From assembly GCA_029265405.1 (NCBI GenBank), contig JAJUJI010000012.1, forward strand, positions 34,526 through 98,525: 64,000 nt of DNA, in the 5' to 3' direction. This DNA comes from Clostridiales bacterium (lineage in GTDB: Bacteria; Bacillota; Clostridia; Oscillospirales; Oscillospiraceae). Positions 48,750 to 57,603 of this stretch are shown piece by piece (within the stretch, counting starts at the first letter, position 1; every line of letters begins with the position of its first letter). The notes beneath the pieces were generated by a model, which was given only the letters and a program-made list of their open reading frames with translations, did not search any database and was not told the DNA's origin. The position numbers were made by a program, and so were the translations under genes.

Positions 48750-51644
48750 ATGAGCGGTTCAAACTTGGACGAAAGGGGCGCCGGCGCGGAGGCGGGCTGG
48801 CGGGGGACCTTCAGCGTAATGCTGCTTCAAAGGTATGTGGCCATGATAGAGCGGGATTACGCCGCCAACGTGTCAAGCTGGTTTACCTTTGAAAACGGCC
48901 TTGTAAAAAAAGTTTACGAGAGACGCCATGAAAGCGTGGAGGACGGCAAAATAAGATTTGTCCATCCCGAGGACGCGGACATGGTCAACAGCTTTCACGA
49001 CCCGGACACGGTGCGCCGCGAGTATGCCGGGGGCTTGCGGCAAAAGGCCCTGGAGTACCGCCGGCTTGCCGATGACGGAAAAGTAATTTACGTGCGCGCG
49101 GACATGTACATATTCGAGGACGAGGGCGGCGCGCTCAAATCGCAAACCTATATAGAAGATATCACCGAGAGCAAAAAGGCCAGGCTGGCCGTCAGCGAGG
49201 CGAGGAGAGCGCAGCGGCAGCTTGAGCTGAAATTCGTCTCGCTGATAAAAAACAATTACATAAAAATCTATGAGGCTGTCAGGGAAAGGGACAGCCTGGC
49301 AGAATACGAGCTTTCCGGCGACGGTTTGCTCTCCACGCGCAGCCTGCCCTTGGGTTGGAAGCGGGGCGCGGCAGAGCTGGTTGCGAGAGTGGCGCATCCG
49401 GAGGACAGGGCCGCCTATCTTGCCTTTCTTGACGCGGACAGCATTGTGAGGGAGATAGAAGAAAACGGCAAGCATCCCTTCCACATCTACCGCCGCTCAG
49501 ACGGGTCCGGCGGCTGGCTCTGGTGCAGAACGACGGTACGCGGCTACAGGGACGAGGACGGGGATTTCCATCTGATAATCTGCGTTCAGGATGTGGACGC
49601 CGAGCTGCGCGAAAGGGAAAAAGCCGCGGACGAGCTGCGCCGGGCCTATGCCGAGGCCCGCCGCAGGGCCAAGGAGCTTGAGGGCGTAGGACAAATGTTT
49701 TCCACCATATACAGGCTGGACGCCGCCCTCGGCAGGCTTGAGTGCGTCCATCTTTCCCCTGAGGAGCGGGAGCTGAATCCTGGCGGGCTGCCCCGCAGGC
49801 TTGAGGATATTTTGTCGGACGTTCACGGCGAGGACAGGGAGGCCGCCGCGTTTCTCCTGACCGCCGGCAAGGCCGAGTCCGGCAAAAAAGCGGTAAGAGA
49901 GCTGGACCTGCGGTTAAAAAGCGCCCGCCCCGGCGGCTACGCGTGGGCGCGCATGAGCCTGATATCTCTGCCTGAAGTCGAGGGGCACGGGGCCGAAGCC
50001 TTTGTCACCATGCAGGACATACACGAAAGAAAGACCAGGGAGGTTGAGCTGAAGACCGCCCTGGAGACGGCGCTTAACTCGGCGCGTCAGGCCAACGAGG
50101 CCAAAACCAACTTCCTCAGCAACATGAGCCATGACATACGCACGCCGATGAACGCCATCATAGGCCTTATAAATATCGCCGAAACGCATCTGGACGAACC
50201 CGAAAGGGTCAGGGACTGCCTGAAGAAGATATCGGTGTCGGCCTCGCACCTGCTGGGCATCATCAACGACGTGCTGGACATGTCGCGCATAGAGAGCGGG
50301 AAAATGACCATAGCCGAGGAGGCCGTAGACCTGTCCGAGCTTATCCACAGGCTCATCACCATAATCCAGCCCCAGATAAAAAGCAAGGACCAGAAGCTGA
50401 TAGTCGATACCTCAAGCATCAGGAACGAGTCCGTGATAAGCGACAACACAAGGCTCATGCAGATATTCCTCAACATACTGTCAAACGCCGCAAAGTTCAC
50501 GCCCTCAGGCGGAACGCTGGAAATAAGGATAAGCCAGCTTCCGTCTGCCAGGGCGGGCTTCGGAACCTACCAGTTTGTTTTTGCGGACAACGGCATAGGC
50601 ATGAGCAGGGACTTTCTTTCCAGGCTCTTCATGCCCTTTGAGCGCGCCGAGACCGGGGCCGCGAGAACAGAGGGAACCGGCCTGGGAATGACGATAACCA
50701 AGAGCATAGTGGATATGATGGGGGGCACAATATCCTGCCGGAGCGAGCTGGGCGCCGGCACTACCTTCACAGTAACTCTCGACCTCAGGCTCCAGGACGA
50801 GAATGGCTGCGCCTATGCCCCTGACGAGTTTGCCGGCCTTCACGCGCTGGTAGTGGACGACGACGAAAAGACCTGCGAAAACCTCTCCCAGCTCCTGGAG
50901 GAAGCCGGCATGAGCTGCGAATGGACGCTTTTCGGCAAGGAGGCCGTAGCCAGGGCGGAAATGATGCACAGGCGCGGCAAGCCCTTCAAGCTCTACCTTA
51001 TAGACTGGCTCATGCCGGACATGAACGGCATAGAAACCACGCGCCGGATAAGAAGGAGCGTCGGAGGAGACGCGCCCATTTTCATCCTCACCGCCTACGA
51101 CTGGTCCGACATCGAGGAGGAGGCCAGGGAGGCGGGCGTTACCGCCTTTTTGTCCAAGCCGCTGTTCCGCTCCAACCTGTACCACACCCTGAGGCAGGCG
51201 TCCCGGGGCGCGGGTCAAGGCTCGGAAACCGGCGGGCGCGCCGGGGAGACCTCCCGCATAGCCGAGGGGAAGCGGATACTGCTGGCGGAGGACAACGAGA
51301 TAAACACCGAAATAGCTGTCGAGCTGCTGAGCCAGGCCGGAGCGGAGGTGGTCCCCGTACGGAACGGGCGGGAAGCCGTGGAAGCTTTGGCCGGCTCCCC
51401 GGAGGGCTATTTCGATTTGGTGCTGATGGACATACAGATGCCGGTCATGAACGGCTACGATGCGGCCGGAGCCATCAGGAGTCTTGGGCGCCGGGATGCC
51501 GCCGAGCTGCCCATATACGCAATGACCGCCAACGTGTTCGACGAGGATATCAGACTGGCCTTCGAGGCGGGCATGGACGGCCATGTCGGCAAGCCGATCG
51601 ACGCCGGCGAGCTTTACGCGCTGTTGCGCGAGAGGTTGAAATAG
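48750..51644 (+). CDS. Hybrid sensor histidine kinase with two receiver domains
   Basis: A cytoplasmic-looking kinase of 964 residues (ATG 48750; GTG 48738 in frame is possible, and neither has a strong ribosome site). The N-terminal ~430 residues hold PAS-like domains, for example IRFVHPEDADMVNSFHDP and ARVAHPEDRAAYLAF. HisKA follows with NFLSNMSHDIRTPMNAIIG (His about 460). HATPase_c has NILSNAAKFTPSGG and GTGLGMTI. Two receiver domains come last: LVVDDDEKT with LIDWLMPDMNG (Asp about 752), and ILLAEDNEIN with VLMDIQMPVMNG (Asp about 894). No transmembrane segment is evident. It stands between the catabolic operon and the GntR gene and may sense an intracellular ligand. A TATAAT at 48696-48701 may be its -10. 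Confidence 0.9.
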   Translation: MSGSNLDERGAGAEAGWRGTFSVMLLQRYVAMIERDYAANVSSWFTFENGLVKKVYERRHESVEDGKIRFVHPEDADMVNSFHDPDTVRREYAGGLRQKALEYRRLADDGKVIYVRADMYIFEDEGGALKSQTYIEDITESKKARLAVSEARRAQRQLELKFVSLIKNNYIKIYEAVRERDSLAEYELSGDGLLSTRSLPLGWKRGAAELVARVAHPEDRAAYLAFLDADSIVREIEENGKHPFHIYRRSDGSGGWLWCRTTVRGYRDEDGDFHLIICVQDVDAELREREKAADELRRAYAEARRRAKELEGVGQMFSTIYRLDAALGRLECVHLSPEERELNPGGLPRRLEDILSDVHGEDREAAAFLLTAGKAESGKKAVRELDLRLKSARPGGYAWARMSLISLPEVEGHGAEAFVTMQDIHERKTREVELKTALETALNSARQANEAKTNFLSNMSHDIRTPMNAIIGLINIAETHLDEPERVRDCLKKISVSASHLLGIINDVLDMSRIESGKMTIAEEAVDLSELIHRLITIIQPQIKSKDQKLIVDTSSIRNESVISDNTRLMQIFLNILSNAAKFTPSGGTLEIRISQLPSARAGFGTYQFVFADNGIGMSRDFLSRLFMPFERAETGAARTEGTGLGMTITKSIVDMMGGTISCRSELGAGTTFTVTLDLRLQDENGCAYAPDEFAGLHALVVDDDEKTCENLSQLLEEAGMSCEWTLFGKEAVARAEMMHRRGKPFKLYLIDWLMPDMNGIETTRRIRRSVGGDAPIFILTAYDWSDIEEEAREAGVTAFLSKPLFRSNLYHTLRQASRGAGQGSETGGRAGETSRIAEGKRILLAEDNEINTEIAVELLSQAGAEVVPVRNGREAVEALAGSPEGYFDLVLMDIQMPVMNGYDAAGAIRSLGRRDAAELPIYAMTANVFDEDIRLAFEAGMDGHVGKPIDAGELYALLRERLK

Positions 51645-51693
51645 AGTATACTGTATGGCATCGAAACATCAATAAAGCCGAAGGGAACAATTA

Positions 51694-52314
51694 ATGCATA
51701 TGCAGCGTACAACCCCAAGATACCAGGAGGTTGCGGCGGACTTCGCCGCGAAAATAGCCGAGGGCAATTACAGGCCGGGCGACAGGATCTACGCCAGGTC
51801 CGCGCTGGCCAGCCAATACGGGGTTTCGGCGGAAACGGCCAGACGCGCCATCTGCGTGCTTTCCGACCTGGGCGTGGTGGAAGCCGTCAAGGGCAGCGGA
51901 GTCACCATACTGTCGGTGGAAAAGGCTGTGGAATTCCTCGAGCACTACAACGAGGCCTCCACAATAATGGCTCTCAAGGAGGAATTGCACGAGAGCATAA
52001 GCAAGCAGAAGGAGGAACTGGACAGGTTTGCCGCCGCCATAGACGAGCTGACGGAGAAGGCGGAAAGATACAGGGCCGCAAACCTTTTCGCACCATACAA
52101 GGTCGCCATAGACAAGAGCTGCACCAAGCTGGGGAAGAACCTTGCCGAAACGAATTTTTGGCACCATACCGGAGCCACGGTTATAGCCATCATGCAGGGC
52201 GATGAGCTTATAATCTCGCCCGGACCCTACGCCGTGTTGACGGAAGGCTCGGTTTTGTATTATTATGGCGAGCAAAAATGCGTGGAAAGAGTCCACAGCT
52301 TCTTGACAAAGTAA
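51694..52314 (+). CDS. GntR-type regulator with C-terminal RCK_C-like domain
   Basis: A 206-residue DNA-binding protein. The N-terminal winged helix is of the GntR type (YQEVAADFAAKIAEGNYRPGDRIYARSALASQYGVSAETARRAI). The middle coiled coil includes ESISKQKEELDRFAAAIDEL. The end (GATVIAIMQGDELIISPGPYAVLTEGSVLYYYG) is the RCK_C/TrkA-C fold, which binds small ligands such as nucleotides in potassium channels. GntR-RCK_C fusions are known in Firmicutes near transport genes. It lies 49 bp after the hybrid kinase. A TTGACA promoter for the next gene lies inside its last codons. Confidence 0.85.
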   Translation: MHMQRTTPRYQEVAADFAAKIAEGNYRPGDRIYARSALASQYGVSAETARRAICVLSDLGVVEAVKGSGVTILSVEKAVEFLEHYNEASTIMALKEELHESISKQKEELDRFAAAIDELTEKAERYRAANLFAPYKVAIDKSCTKLGKNLAETNFWHHTGATVIAIMQGDELIISPGPYAVLTEGSVLYYYGEQKCVERVHSFLTK

Positions 52315-52332
52315 CAACACGTATGTTAAATT
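52303..52332 (+). promoter_or_regulatory. Possible promoter inside the end of the GntR gene
   Basis: TTGACA (52303-52308), 18-bp spacer, TAAATT (52327-52332). It would drive the GNAT gene through the hairpins at 52345-52403. Confidence 0.45.
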
Positions 52333-52370
52333 AAAGTTGTTACTTCTGCCGAAGCAGAAATCGAAAAAGA

Positions 52371-52410
52371 GGCGGCGGAAAAACGTAACGTTTTTCCGCC
52401 GCCTTATTTG
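52371..52410 (+). terminator. Terminator/attenuator hairpin before the GNAT gene
   Basis: GGCGGCGGAAAAACG (52371-52385), loop TAA, CGTTTTTCCGCCGCC (52389-52403), then TTATTTG: a perfect 15-bp stem. A smaller hairpin (TTCTGC CGAA GCAGAA) precedes it. It ends the GntR transcript, or attenuates the promoter at 52303. Confidence 0.65.
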
Positions 52411-52429
52411 ATAAGAAAGGATGGAAGGT

Positions 52430-53119
52430 ATGGCTGAAAATCTAACAATGGCGCGCGGCCTTGAAGCGGTCGGCAATCTTTACGTAGTGGAAGACGAAGG
52501 CAGAGTCGTCATCAAAAGCACATATGAAGGTTATAGCGCGTACAAGACGCATACCTTCTCAAGAACCGCCTCGCCCGATATTGAGATGAAAATAAGACTC
52601 TGCCGGCCAGATGAGCTTGACGAGATCATGAGGATCCAGGACAGGGTGGTGGAAAGGGTACCGGACAGCTACGCCTACATAGCCACCTCCAGAGAGGATG
52701 TGGCCGAGAGCCTGAGGCATGATATTTGCCTCGGGGCGTACCATAATTTCAAAGGTCGCGACAGGCTTGCGGGCTTCACGATACTTCTCGCACTGAGGGA
52801 GACCGGCAGGCACCTGTCGCACTGCCTGGGCTACAGCCGCGAATACAGCCGCCTGTGCACCACAAACGACGGAACCTGGGTGCATCCCGATTACCAGGGC
52901 TACGGGCTCCAGTTTTGGTTCAGCAAGGAAAAGGACCTGATTGCCCGCAGGATGGGGGCGGCGGAGCTGCTGGCCTGCACCTCTCCTGTCAATCTGGCCT
53001 GCCAGAGGACCCTTTCGAAAAACGGGTACGAGATAATAGCCGAAAAGCCTCTTTATGGAGGCTATCCCCGTCTGATCTTCAGCAAGAAGCTGGAAAAAAC
53101 GGTTTTTCCGCAGTCGTAA
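52430..53119 (+). CDS. GNAT family N-acetyltransferase
   Basis: A 229-residue protein with a GNAT fold: the acetyl-CoA loop region WVHPDYQGYGLQFWF (a Q-x-x-G-x-G/A-like segment) and the C-terminal LACTSPVNLACQRTLSKNGYEII, where acetyltransferases place N-x-x-A-x-x-x-x-x-K-x-G-Y/F. The acceptor is unknown. The first ~60 residues (MAENLTMARGLEAVGNLYVV) are outside the catalytic fold. ATG 52430 has GAAAGG at nine bases; ATG 52421 is in frame but lies against that site. It is followed by a strong terminator. Confidence 0.8.
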   Translation: MAENLTMARGLEAVGNLYVVEDEGRVVIKSTYEGYSAYKTHTFSRTASPDIEMKIRLCRPDELDEIMRIQDRVVERVPDSYAYIATSREDVAESLRHDICLGAYHNFKGRDRLAGFTILLALRETGRHLSHCLGYSREYSRLCTTNDGTWVHPDYQGYGLQFWFSKEKDLIARRMGAAELLACTSPVNLACQRTLSKNGYEIIAEKPLYGGYPRLIFSKKLEKTVFPQS

Positions 53120-53137
53120 AATGATGCCGATTGGTTT

Positions 53138-53175
53138 GGGCGCCGGAGCTTTGCTCTGCGGCGCCCTCTTTTTTT
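53138..53175 (+). terminator. Terminator of the GNAT gene
   Basis: GGGCGCCG (53138-53145) pairs with CGGCGCCC (53159-53166), with an inner GAGC/GCTC stem, then TCTTTTTTT. Strong intrinsic terminator; the glycan locus begins after it. Confidence 0.8.
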
Positions 53176-53331
53176 GAGGGGCGCCCTCCCCTATCCAGCC
53201 TTTTCCGAAGCCCAATGTAATTTTCTAGTTGAAATATGTTGAAATAGCAGCCGGATTGAGCTAAAATTAAAAAGCTATTTTTTATATTTAGGTCGAACAA
53301 ATAGAGATTGTCGAGAGGCTGCTTAGAGACA

Positions 53332-54360
53332 ATGTTCGTAAGCGTGATAATACCCGTATACAATATCGAGCGCTGGCTTGGCGCCTGCATGGACGGCGTG
53401 CTTGCGGCCCTCCCGGAGGATGGGGAAGCGATACTAGTCACCGGGCCCTCGACTGATAAAAGCAACGACATATGTGCGGGCTACGCGCTCAGGGATGTAC
53501 GGGTAAGGGTCATCGCGCAAAACGGCAGGGGCCTGTCTAACGCCCGGAACTGTGGTTTTGACGCGAGCAGGGGCAGGCTTGTATCTTACATTGACGGCGA
53601 CGATTATATAGATGCTCCTCTGTATGCCGGACTGCTGGAGCGTCTGCGGGAAATTATTGAGACGTTTGACGTCGTTATGACGGACTACCGCCAGATTTCA
53701 AGTTCAGGAAAGCTTATCGAAAATGTTAACCAAATAGGCAAGGAAAACGAGGAGGCGGCGGGCGAAGACCATCTTAAGCACGTGCTACGGCGCAAAAAGT
53801 GCTTTTGGAATGTCTGGAGATACATATATAAGCGAGATTTCCTTGAAAGGCACAACATACGCTTTGTCGAGGGCAGCCTCAGCGAGGATATGGACTATAC
53901 GGCCAAGGTCTACGCGGCGCGGCCCAGGTTTGCATTTTTCTATTGTCCGTTTTATAATTACCGGGTAGGCCGAGGCGATTCGCTCATGGACAGGCCCACG
54001 CTGAAAAGGCTGTCGGACACGGTGGCGAACATTAAAAGCGGCGTGGCCCTGATTGAGCGGGCTGCGCCTCCGTATTCCAGGGCCTTTGTTTCACAATACC
54101 AGCATGAGTTTGTGCTTAATTTGGCTCTGTGCGCTGAAATCGACAGCTCCGACCGCGAAAAGGCCCTGGCCTTGTGCAAGGCGGCCTTGGACATTTTGAA
54201 GGCTGACGGCGGCGCGCTGTCGCGGCTTGCGAGTTTTACGCTGCATATTGTTCCCCTTCCTCTGGCAGCGCGGTTGCTGCATGCGGCTAAGCTGGCCAAG
54301 CGCAGGCTCAAGGGCGATACCAGGAAGGCCGACGTTCAAGAAAGGAAGAACCGTACATGA
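53332..54360 (+). CDS. Glycosyltransferase family 2
   Basis: A 342-residue GT-A enzyme. VSVIIPVYNIERWL at residues 3-16 is the classic GT2 start, and the nucleotide-sugar DxD region is YIDGDDYID. GRGLSNARNCGFDASRG also fits. No membrane segment is evident. It probably adds a sugar to a surface glycan or teichoic-acid-like polymer. ATG 53332 follows TAGAGAC; a longer open frame (53308) has no site. Its stop overlaps hddA by 4 bp (ATGA), placing it in one operon with the heptose genes. Confidence 0.87.
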   Translation: MFVSVIIPVYNIERWLGACMDGVLAALPEDGEAILVTGPSTDKSNDICAGYALRDVRVRVIAQNGRGLSNARNCGFDASRGRLVSYIDGDDYIDAPLYAGLLERLREIIETFDVVMTDYRQISSSGKLIENVNQIGKENEEAAGEDHLKHVLRRKKCFWNVWRYIYKRDFLERHNIRFVEGSLSEDMDYTAKVYAARPRFAFFYCPFYNYRVGRGDSLMDRPTLKRLSDTVANIKSGVALIERAAPPYSRAFVSQYQHEFVLNLALCAEIDSSDREKALALCKAALDILKADGGALSRLASFTLHIVPLPLAARLLHAAKLAKRRLKGDTRKADVQERKNRT

Positions 54361-55349
54361 TCATAACGAGGACTCCCTTCAGGGTCAGCTTTGCCGGAGG
54401 CGGCAGTGATCTTCCATCCTTTTACACGAGGCATGAGGGCTGCGTATTATCCACGTCGATAAATAAGTACATGTACATCACCATACATCCTTCCTTCAAC
54501 CGCGACGAAACCATAATCAAGTATTCCAGGACCGAAACCGTCCGTGATGTGCGCAAAATTCAGCATTCCATTGCAAGGCAGCTCCTGCTGGACTATAATA
54601 TTTCAGGCGTGGAGATAACCAGCACGGCCGATATACCCTCAGGGACGGGGCTGTCCACCTCAAGCGCCTATACCGTGGGCCTGATAAACGCGCTGAATGC
54701 ATTTTCGGGAAAGTATTACTCGCAGGAAAAGATAGCCCGCAGGGCCTGCGAGCTGGAAATAGAAGAACTTGGCGAGCCGATAGGCAAGCAGGACCAGTAC
54801 GGCACCGCCATCGGCGGGCTGAAGTTTATACGCTTTTTGACCGACGGTGCGGTCGATGTGGAGCGGGTACAGCTCAGCAGAGAGACCAGGCGCCGCCTGA
54901 GCGGCAACTTGCTGCTTTTTTACACGGGCATTACCCATTCCGCCGGTGAAATACTGCGCGAACAGAACAAGAATATAGCCAGTGAGGAAGACAAGTTCCG
55001 GGCCCTTGTCAGGATGACGGAGCAGGCCTGGGAGATGAGGGAGGCGCTGCTGTCCGACAATCTGGCCCGCTTCGGTGAAATGCTGCACGAGGGCTGGCTG
55101 CTGAAGCGGCGGCTGGCAAGCGGGATATCAAATCCCGAAATCGACAGGTATTATGAGCTCGCATTAAAAAGCGGCGCCTACGGAGGCAAGCTTTTAGGTG
55201 CGGGAGGGGGAGGCTTTCTGCTTTTGTACTGCGAAAAAGAAAACCAGAAGCGTCTGAGGGCGGCCCTAAGCGATCTGGTTGAGCTTCCGTTTGAAATGGA
55301 GGCCGGAGGCACTAAGGTAATTTACATAGGCGAAAAGGACTGGGATTGA
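54357..55349 (+). CDS. hddA: D-glycero-alpha-D-manno-heptose-7-phosphate kinase
   Basis: GHMP-family kinase that phosphorylates heptose 7-phosphate at C1 to heptose 1,7-bisphosphate in the GDP-D-glycero-D-manno-heptose pathway. The protein has 330 residues. It starts IITRTPFRVSFAGGGSD, the HddA-type opening; the ATP-binding GHMP loop PSGTGLSTSSA is at 94-104; the C-terminal motif is GGKLLGAGGGGFLLLY. Neighbouring hddC-gmhB and gmhA supply the other steps, making the assignment firm. It overlaps the GT2 stop and is followed after one base by the epimerase. Confidence 0.92.
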   Translation: MIITRTPFRVSFAGGGSDLPSFYTRHEGCVLSTSINKYMYITIHPSFNRDETIIKYSRTETVRDVRKIQHSIARQLLLDYNISGVEITSTADIPSGTGLSTSSAYTVGLINALNAFSGKYYSQEKIARRACELEIEELGEPIGKQDQYGTAIGGLKFIRFLTDGAVDVERVQLSRETRRRLSGNLLLFYTGITHSAGEILREQNKNIASEEDKFRALVRMTEQAWEMREALLSDNLARFGEMLHEGWLLKRRLASGISNPEIDRYYELALKSGAYGGKLLGAGGGGFLLLYCEKENQKRLRAALSDLVELPFEMEAGGTKVIYIGEKDWD

Positions 55350-55350
55350 C

Positions 55351-56310
55351 ATGAGAGCATTAGTAGTCGGCGGAGCGGGTTTTATAGGCAGCCATTTATG
55401 CGACGCGCTGCTTGAGGCGGGCGACAAGGTTGTCTGCGTGGACAATTTTTTCATAGGCGTAAAGGACAATATAAAGCACCTGCTGGGCAGGACGGGTTTT
55501 GAGTTTATTGAAGCGGATGCCTCGCGGCTCGAGGTGCTGTCGGATGCATTCAAAGGCTTTGAGCCGGATTACGTATACCACCTCGCGGCAAATTCCGACA
55601 TACAATCCAGCGCGGCCGACCCGCTCATCGAATTCAAGAACACATATGCCACCACCTTCAACGTCCTTGAGTGCATGCGCAGACATGGGGTCAAGAGGCT
55701 GTTTTTTTCCTCCACCTCTGCTGTGTACGGGGAAAAAGAAGGCAGCGTCGGAGAACATACACCGGATCTTGCCCCCATTTCATATTACGGCGGGGCAAAG
55801 CTCGGCAGCGAAGCCATGATTTCGGCCTATGCCTATATGAACGACTTTCATGCTCTGATTTTCCGTTTTCCGAACGTAATAGGGCCTCGGCTGACGCACG
55901 GGGCCGTTTATGATTTCATAAAGCGCCTGAGGGCCGACCCGAGCCGTCTGAAAATTCTGGGCGACGGGCGGCAAACCAAACCGTACCTGCATGTATACGA
56001 CCTTGTGGACGCCATAATGCGCTTCAGGGACGCTCCGCAGGGCGTGACGCTGTACAATGTCGGGGTGGATACGGCCACCTCCGTTACGCGCATCGCCGAA
56101 ATAGTGACGGAAAAGATGGGGCTTGGCGGCATCCCGTTTGAGTACACGGGAGGGCGAGGCGGCTGGAAGGGCGATGTGCCCGTATTCCAATACGACCTTT
56201 CCAAAATACATGCCGCCGGCTGGAGAGCGACTATGACCTCTGACGAGGCGGTGGAAAAAACCGTCGAGCAGACGCTTGATGAAGAGGAAGGAAAAGCGTG
56301 CAGGCGGTGA
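55351..56310 (+). CDS. NAD-dependent sugar epimerase/dehydratase
   Basis: A 319-residue extended SDR acting on nucleotide sugars. It has the GGAGFIGSH loop (7-15), the catalytic Ser-Tyr-Lys (SSTSAVYG and YYGGAKLGSE) and RFPNVIGPR. The last third has PYLHVYDLVDAI, typical of UDP- or GDP-sugar epimerases. Its place inside the heptose operon suggests it modifies GDP-heptose, for example as a C-4 or C-6 epimerase, or makes a second sugar for the same glycan. The exact reaction cannot be read from sequence. Its end overlaps the start of hddC-gmhB by 13 bp. Confidence 0.85.
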   Translation: MRALVVGGAGFIGSHLCDALLEAGDKVVCVDNFFIGVKDNIKHLLGRTGFEFIEADASRLEVLSDAFKGFEPDYVYHLAANSDIQSSAADPLIEFKNTYATTFNVLECMRRHGVKRLFFSSTSAVYGEKEGSVGEHTPDLAPISYYGGAKLGSEAMISAYAYMNDFHALIFRFPNVIGPRLTHGAVYDFIKRLRADPSRLKILGDGRQTKPYLHVYDLVDAIMRFRDAPQGVTLYNVGVDTATSVTRIAEIVTEKMGLGGIPFEYTGGRGGWKGDVPVFQYDLSKIHAAGWRATMTSDEAVEKTVEQTLDEEEGKACRR

Positions 56311-57602
56311 TAATGGCCGGCGGCAAGGGAACGCGTCTTGTTGCCCTTACAAAAGACGAAATTCCAAAGCCCATGGCCCCGGTAGCCGGAAGGCCAATTA
56401 TCGAATGGCAGCTGAGCAGCCTTAAGGAAAATGGCATAACCGACATAATCATAGCAGCCGGGCATCTGGGCGGAAAAATTGAGGAATATTTCGGCGACGG
56501 CGGCTCCTTCGGCGTCCGGCTTCGCTATCATCACGAGGCCGAGCCGCTCGGCAGCGCGGGCAGCCTGCATTATATCCGCTCCATGCTGAACGAGGGGCCC
56601 TTCCTGCTTACCTTCGGCGACCTTATTTTTGACGTGGACATAGGACGTATGGAGCGGTTTCACCGGGAAAAGGGTGCGGAGGCGACGCTGTTTGTCCATC
56701 CCAACTCGCACCCCTACGACTCGGATTTGGTGCTGGCCGGCGCGGACGGCCGCGTTACAGGCTTCGAGCCGAAGGGCGGCGACAGATCGGGCCGCTGGTA
56801 CGACAACCGCGTCAATGCCGGACTGTATATACTGGACAAAGCCTTCTGCCGGCGCATTTCGGAGCCGAGAAAGACGGACCTTGAAAAGGATCTTCTCCAC
56901 CCTATGGCTGAAAAAGGCGAAAGGCTTTACGCCTATGCCTCAACCGAATATGTAAAGGACGCGGGCACGCCTGAGCGCATAAAATCGGCCGAGGCGGAGC
57001 TTTTATCGGGCTTCGCGGCTTCAAGGAATCTGAAAAACAGGCAGAAAGCCGTATTCCTTGACAGGGACGGCACGCTCAATGTTTACCGCGGGCTTATTTG
57101 GCGCCATGAGGATTTCGAGCTTTATCCCTTTGCGGCGGAGGCGGTAGGCAGGCTCAACCGCTCCGGCTATCTGGCCATCGTTGTGACCAACCAGCCGTCA
57201 GTCGCGCGGGGCCTATGCCGAATAGAGGATATTGATCTGATTCATAAAAAGATGCAGACCCTGCTTGGCAGAGAGGGCGTGTTCCTGGACGACGTCAGAT
57301 TCTGCCCCCACCACCCAGACAAGGGCTATCCGGAGGAAAATCCGGTCTATAAAATAGAATGCCCTTGCCGGAAGCCGGGCATAGGCCTGATATCCGAGTG
57401 CACGGGAAAATACAATATTGACCTTTCACAGTCATGGCTTGTCGGCGACACCACTACTGATATCCGCACTGCCAGAAACGCGGGCCTCCGCTCCGTGCTT
57501 TTGCTGACGGGCGAGGCCGGAAAAGACGGCAAATATCCTGACAAGCCGGACTATATATGCCGTGATCTGTTGGAAGCGGCGGAGCTTATAGGAGGGATGT
57601 AA
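56298..57602 (+). CDS. Fused heptose-1-phosphate guanylyltransferase and heptose-1,7-bisphosphate phosphatase (HddC-GmhB)
   Basis: A 434-residue bifunctional enzyme. Residues 1-240 are a nucleotidyltransferase: GGKGTRL (9-14) and EIPKPMAPVAGRP. Residues 250-434 are a HAD phosphatase: DRDGTLN (255-261), TNQPSVARG, the zinc loop CPHHPDKG with CPCRKPG, and VGDTTTDI, all GmhB marks. The two activities are consecutive: GmhB removes the 7-phosphate, then HddC links the 1-phosphate to GTP. In most species they are separate proteins. GTG 56298 overlaps the epimerase gene. Nucleotide specificity (GTP) is inferred from the partner hddA; an ADP-heptose route would instead use HldE. Confidence 0.9.
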   Translation: MQAVIMAGGKGTRLVALTKDEIPKPMAPVAGRPIIEWQLSSLKENGITDIIIAAGHLGGKIEEYFGDGGSFGVRLRYHHEAEPLGSAGSLHYIRSMLNEGPFLLTFGDLIFDVDIGRMERFHREKGAEATLFVHPNSHPYDSDLVLAGADGRVTGFEPKGGDRSGRWYDNRVNAGLYILDKAFCRRISEPRKTDLEKDLLHPMAEKGERLYAYASTEYVKDAGTPERIKSAEAELLSGFAASRNLKNRQKAVFLDRDGTLNVYRGLIWRHEDFELYPFAAEAVGRLNRSGYLAIVVTNQPSVARGLCRIEDIDLIHKKMQTLLGREGVFLDDVRFCPHHPDKGYPEENPVYKIECPCRKPGIGLISECTGKYNIDLSQSWLVGDTTTDIRTARNAGLRSVLLLTGEAGKDGKYPDKPDYICRDLLEAAELIGGM

Positions 57603-57603
57603 T

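Noticed and set aside
50505..51584. 359-codon minus-strand frame opposite the hybrid kinase
   Set aside because: Shadow of the two receiver domains; no independent support.
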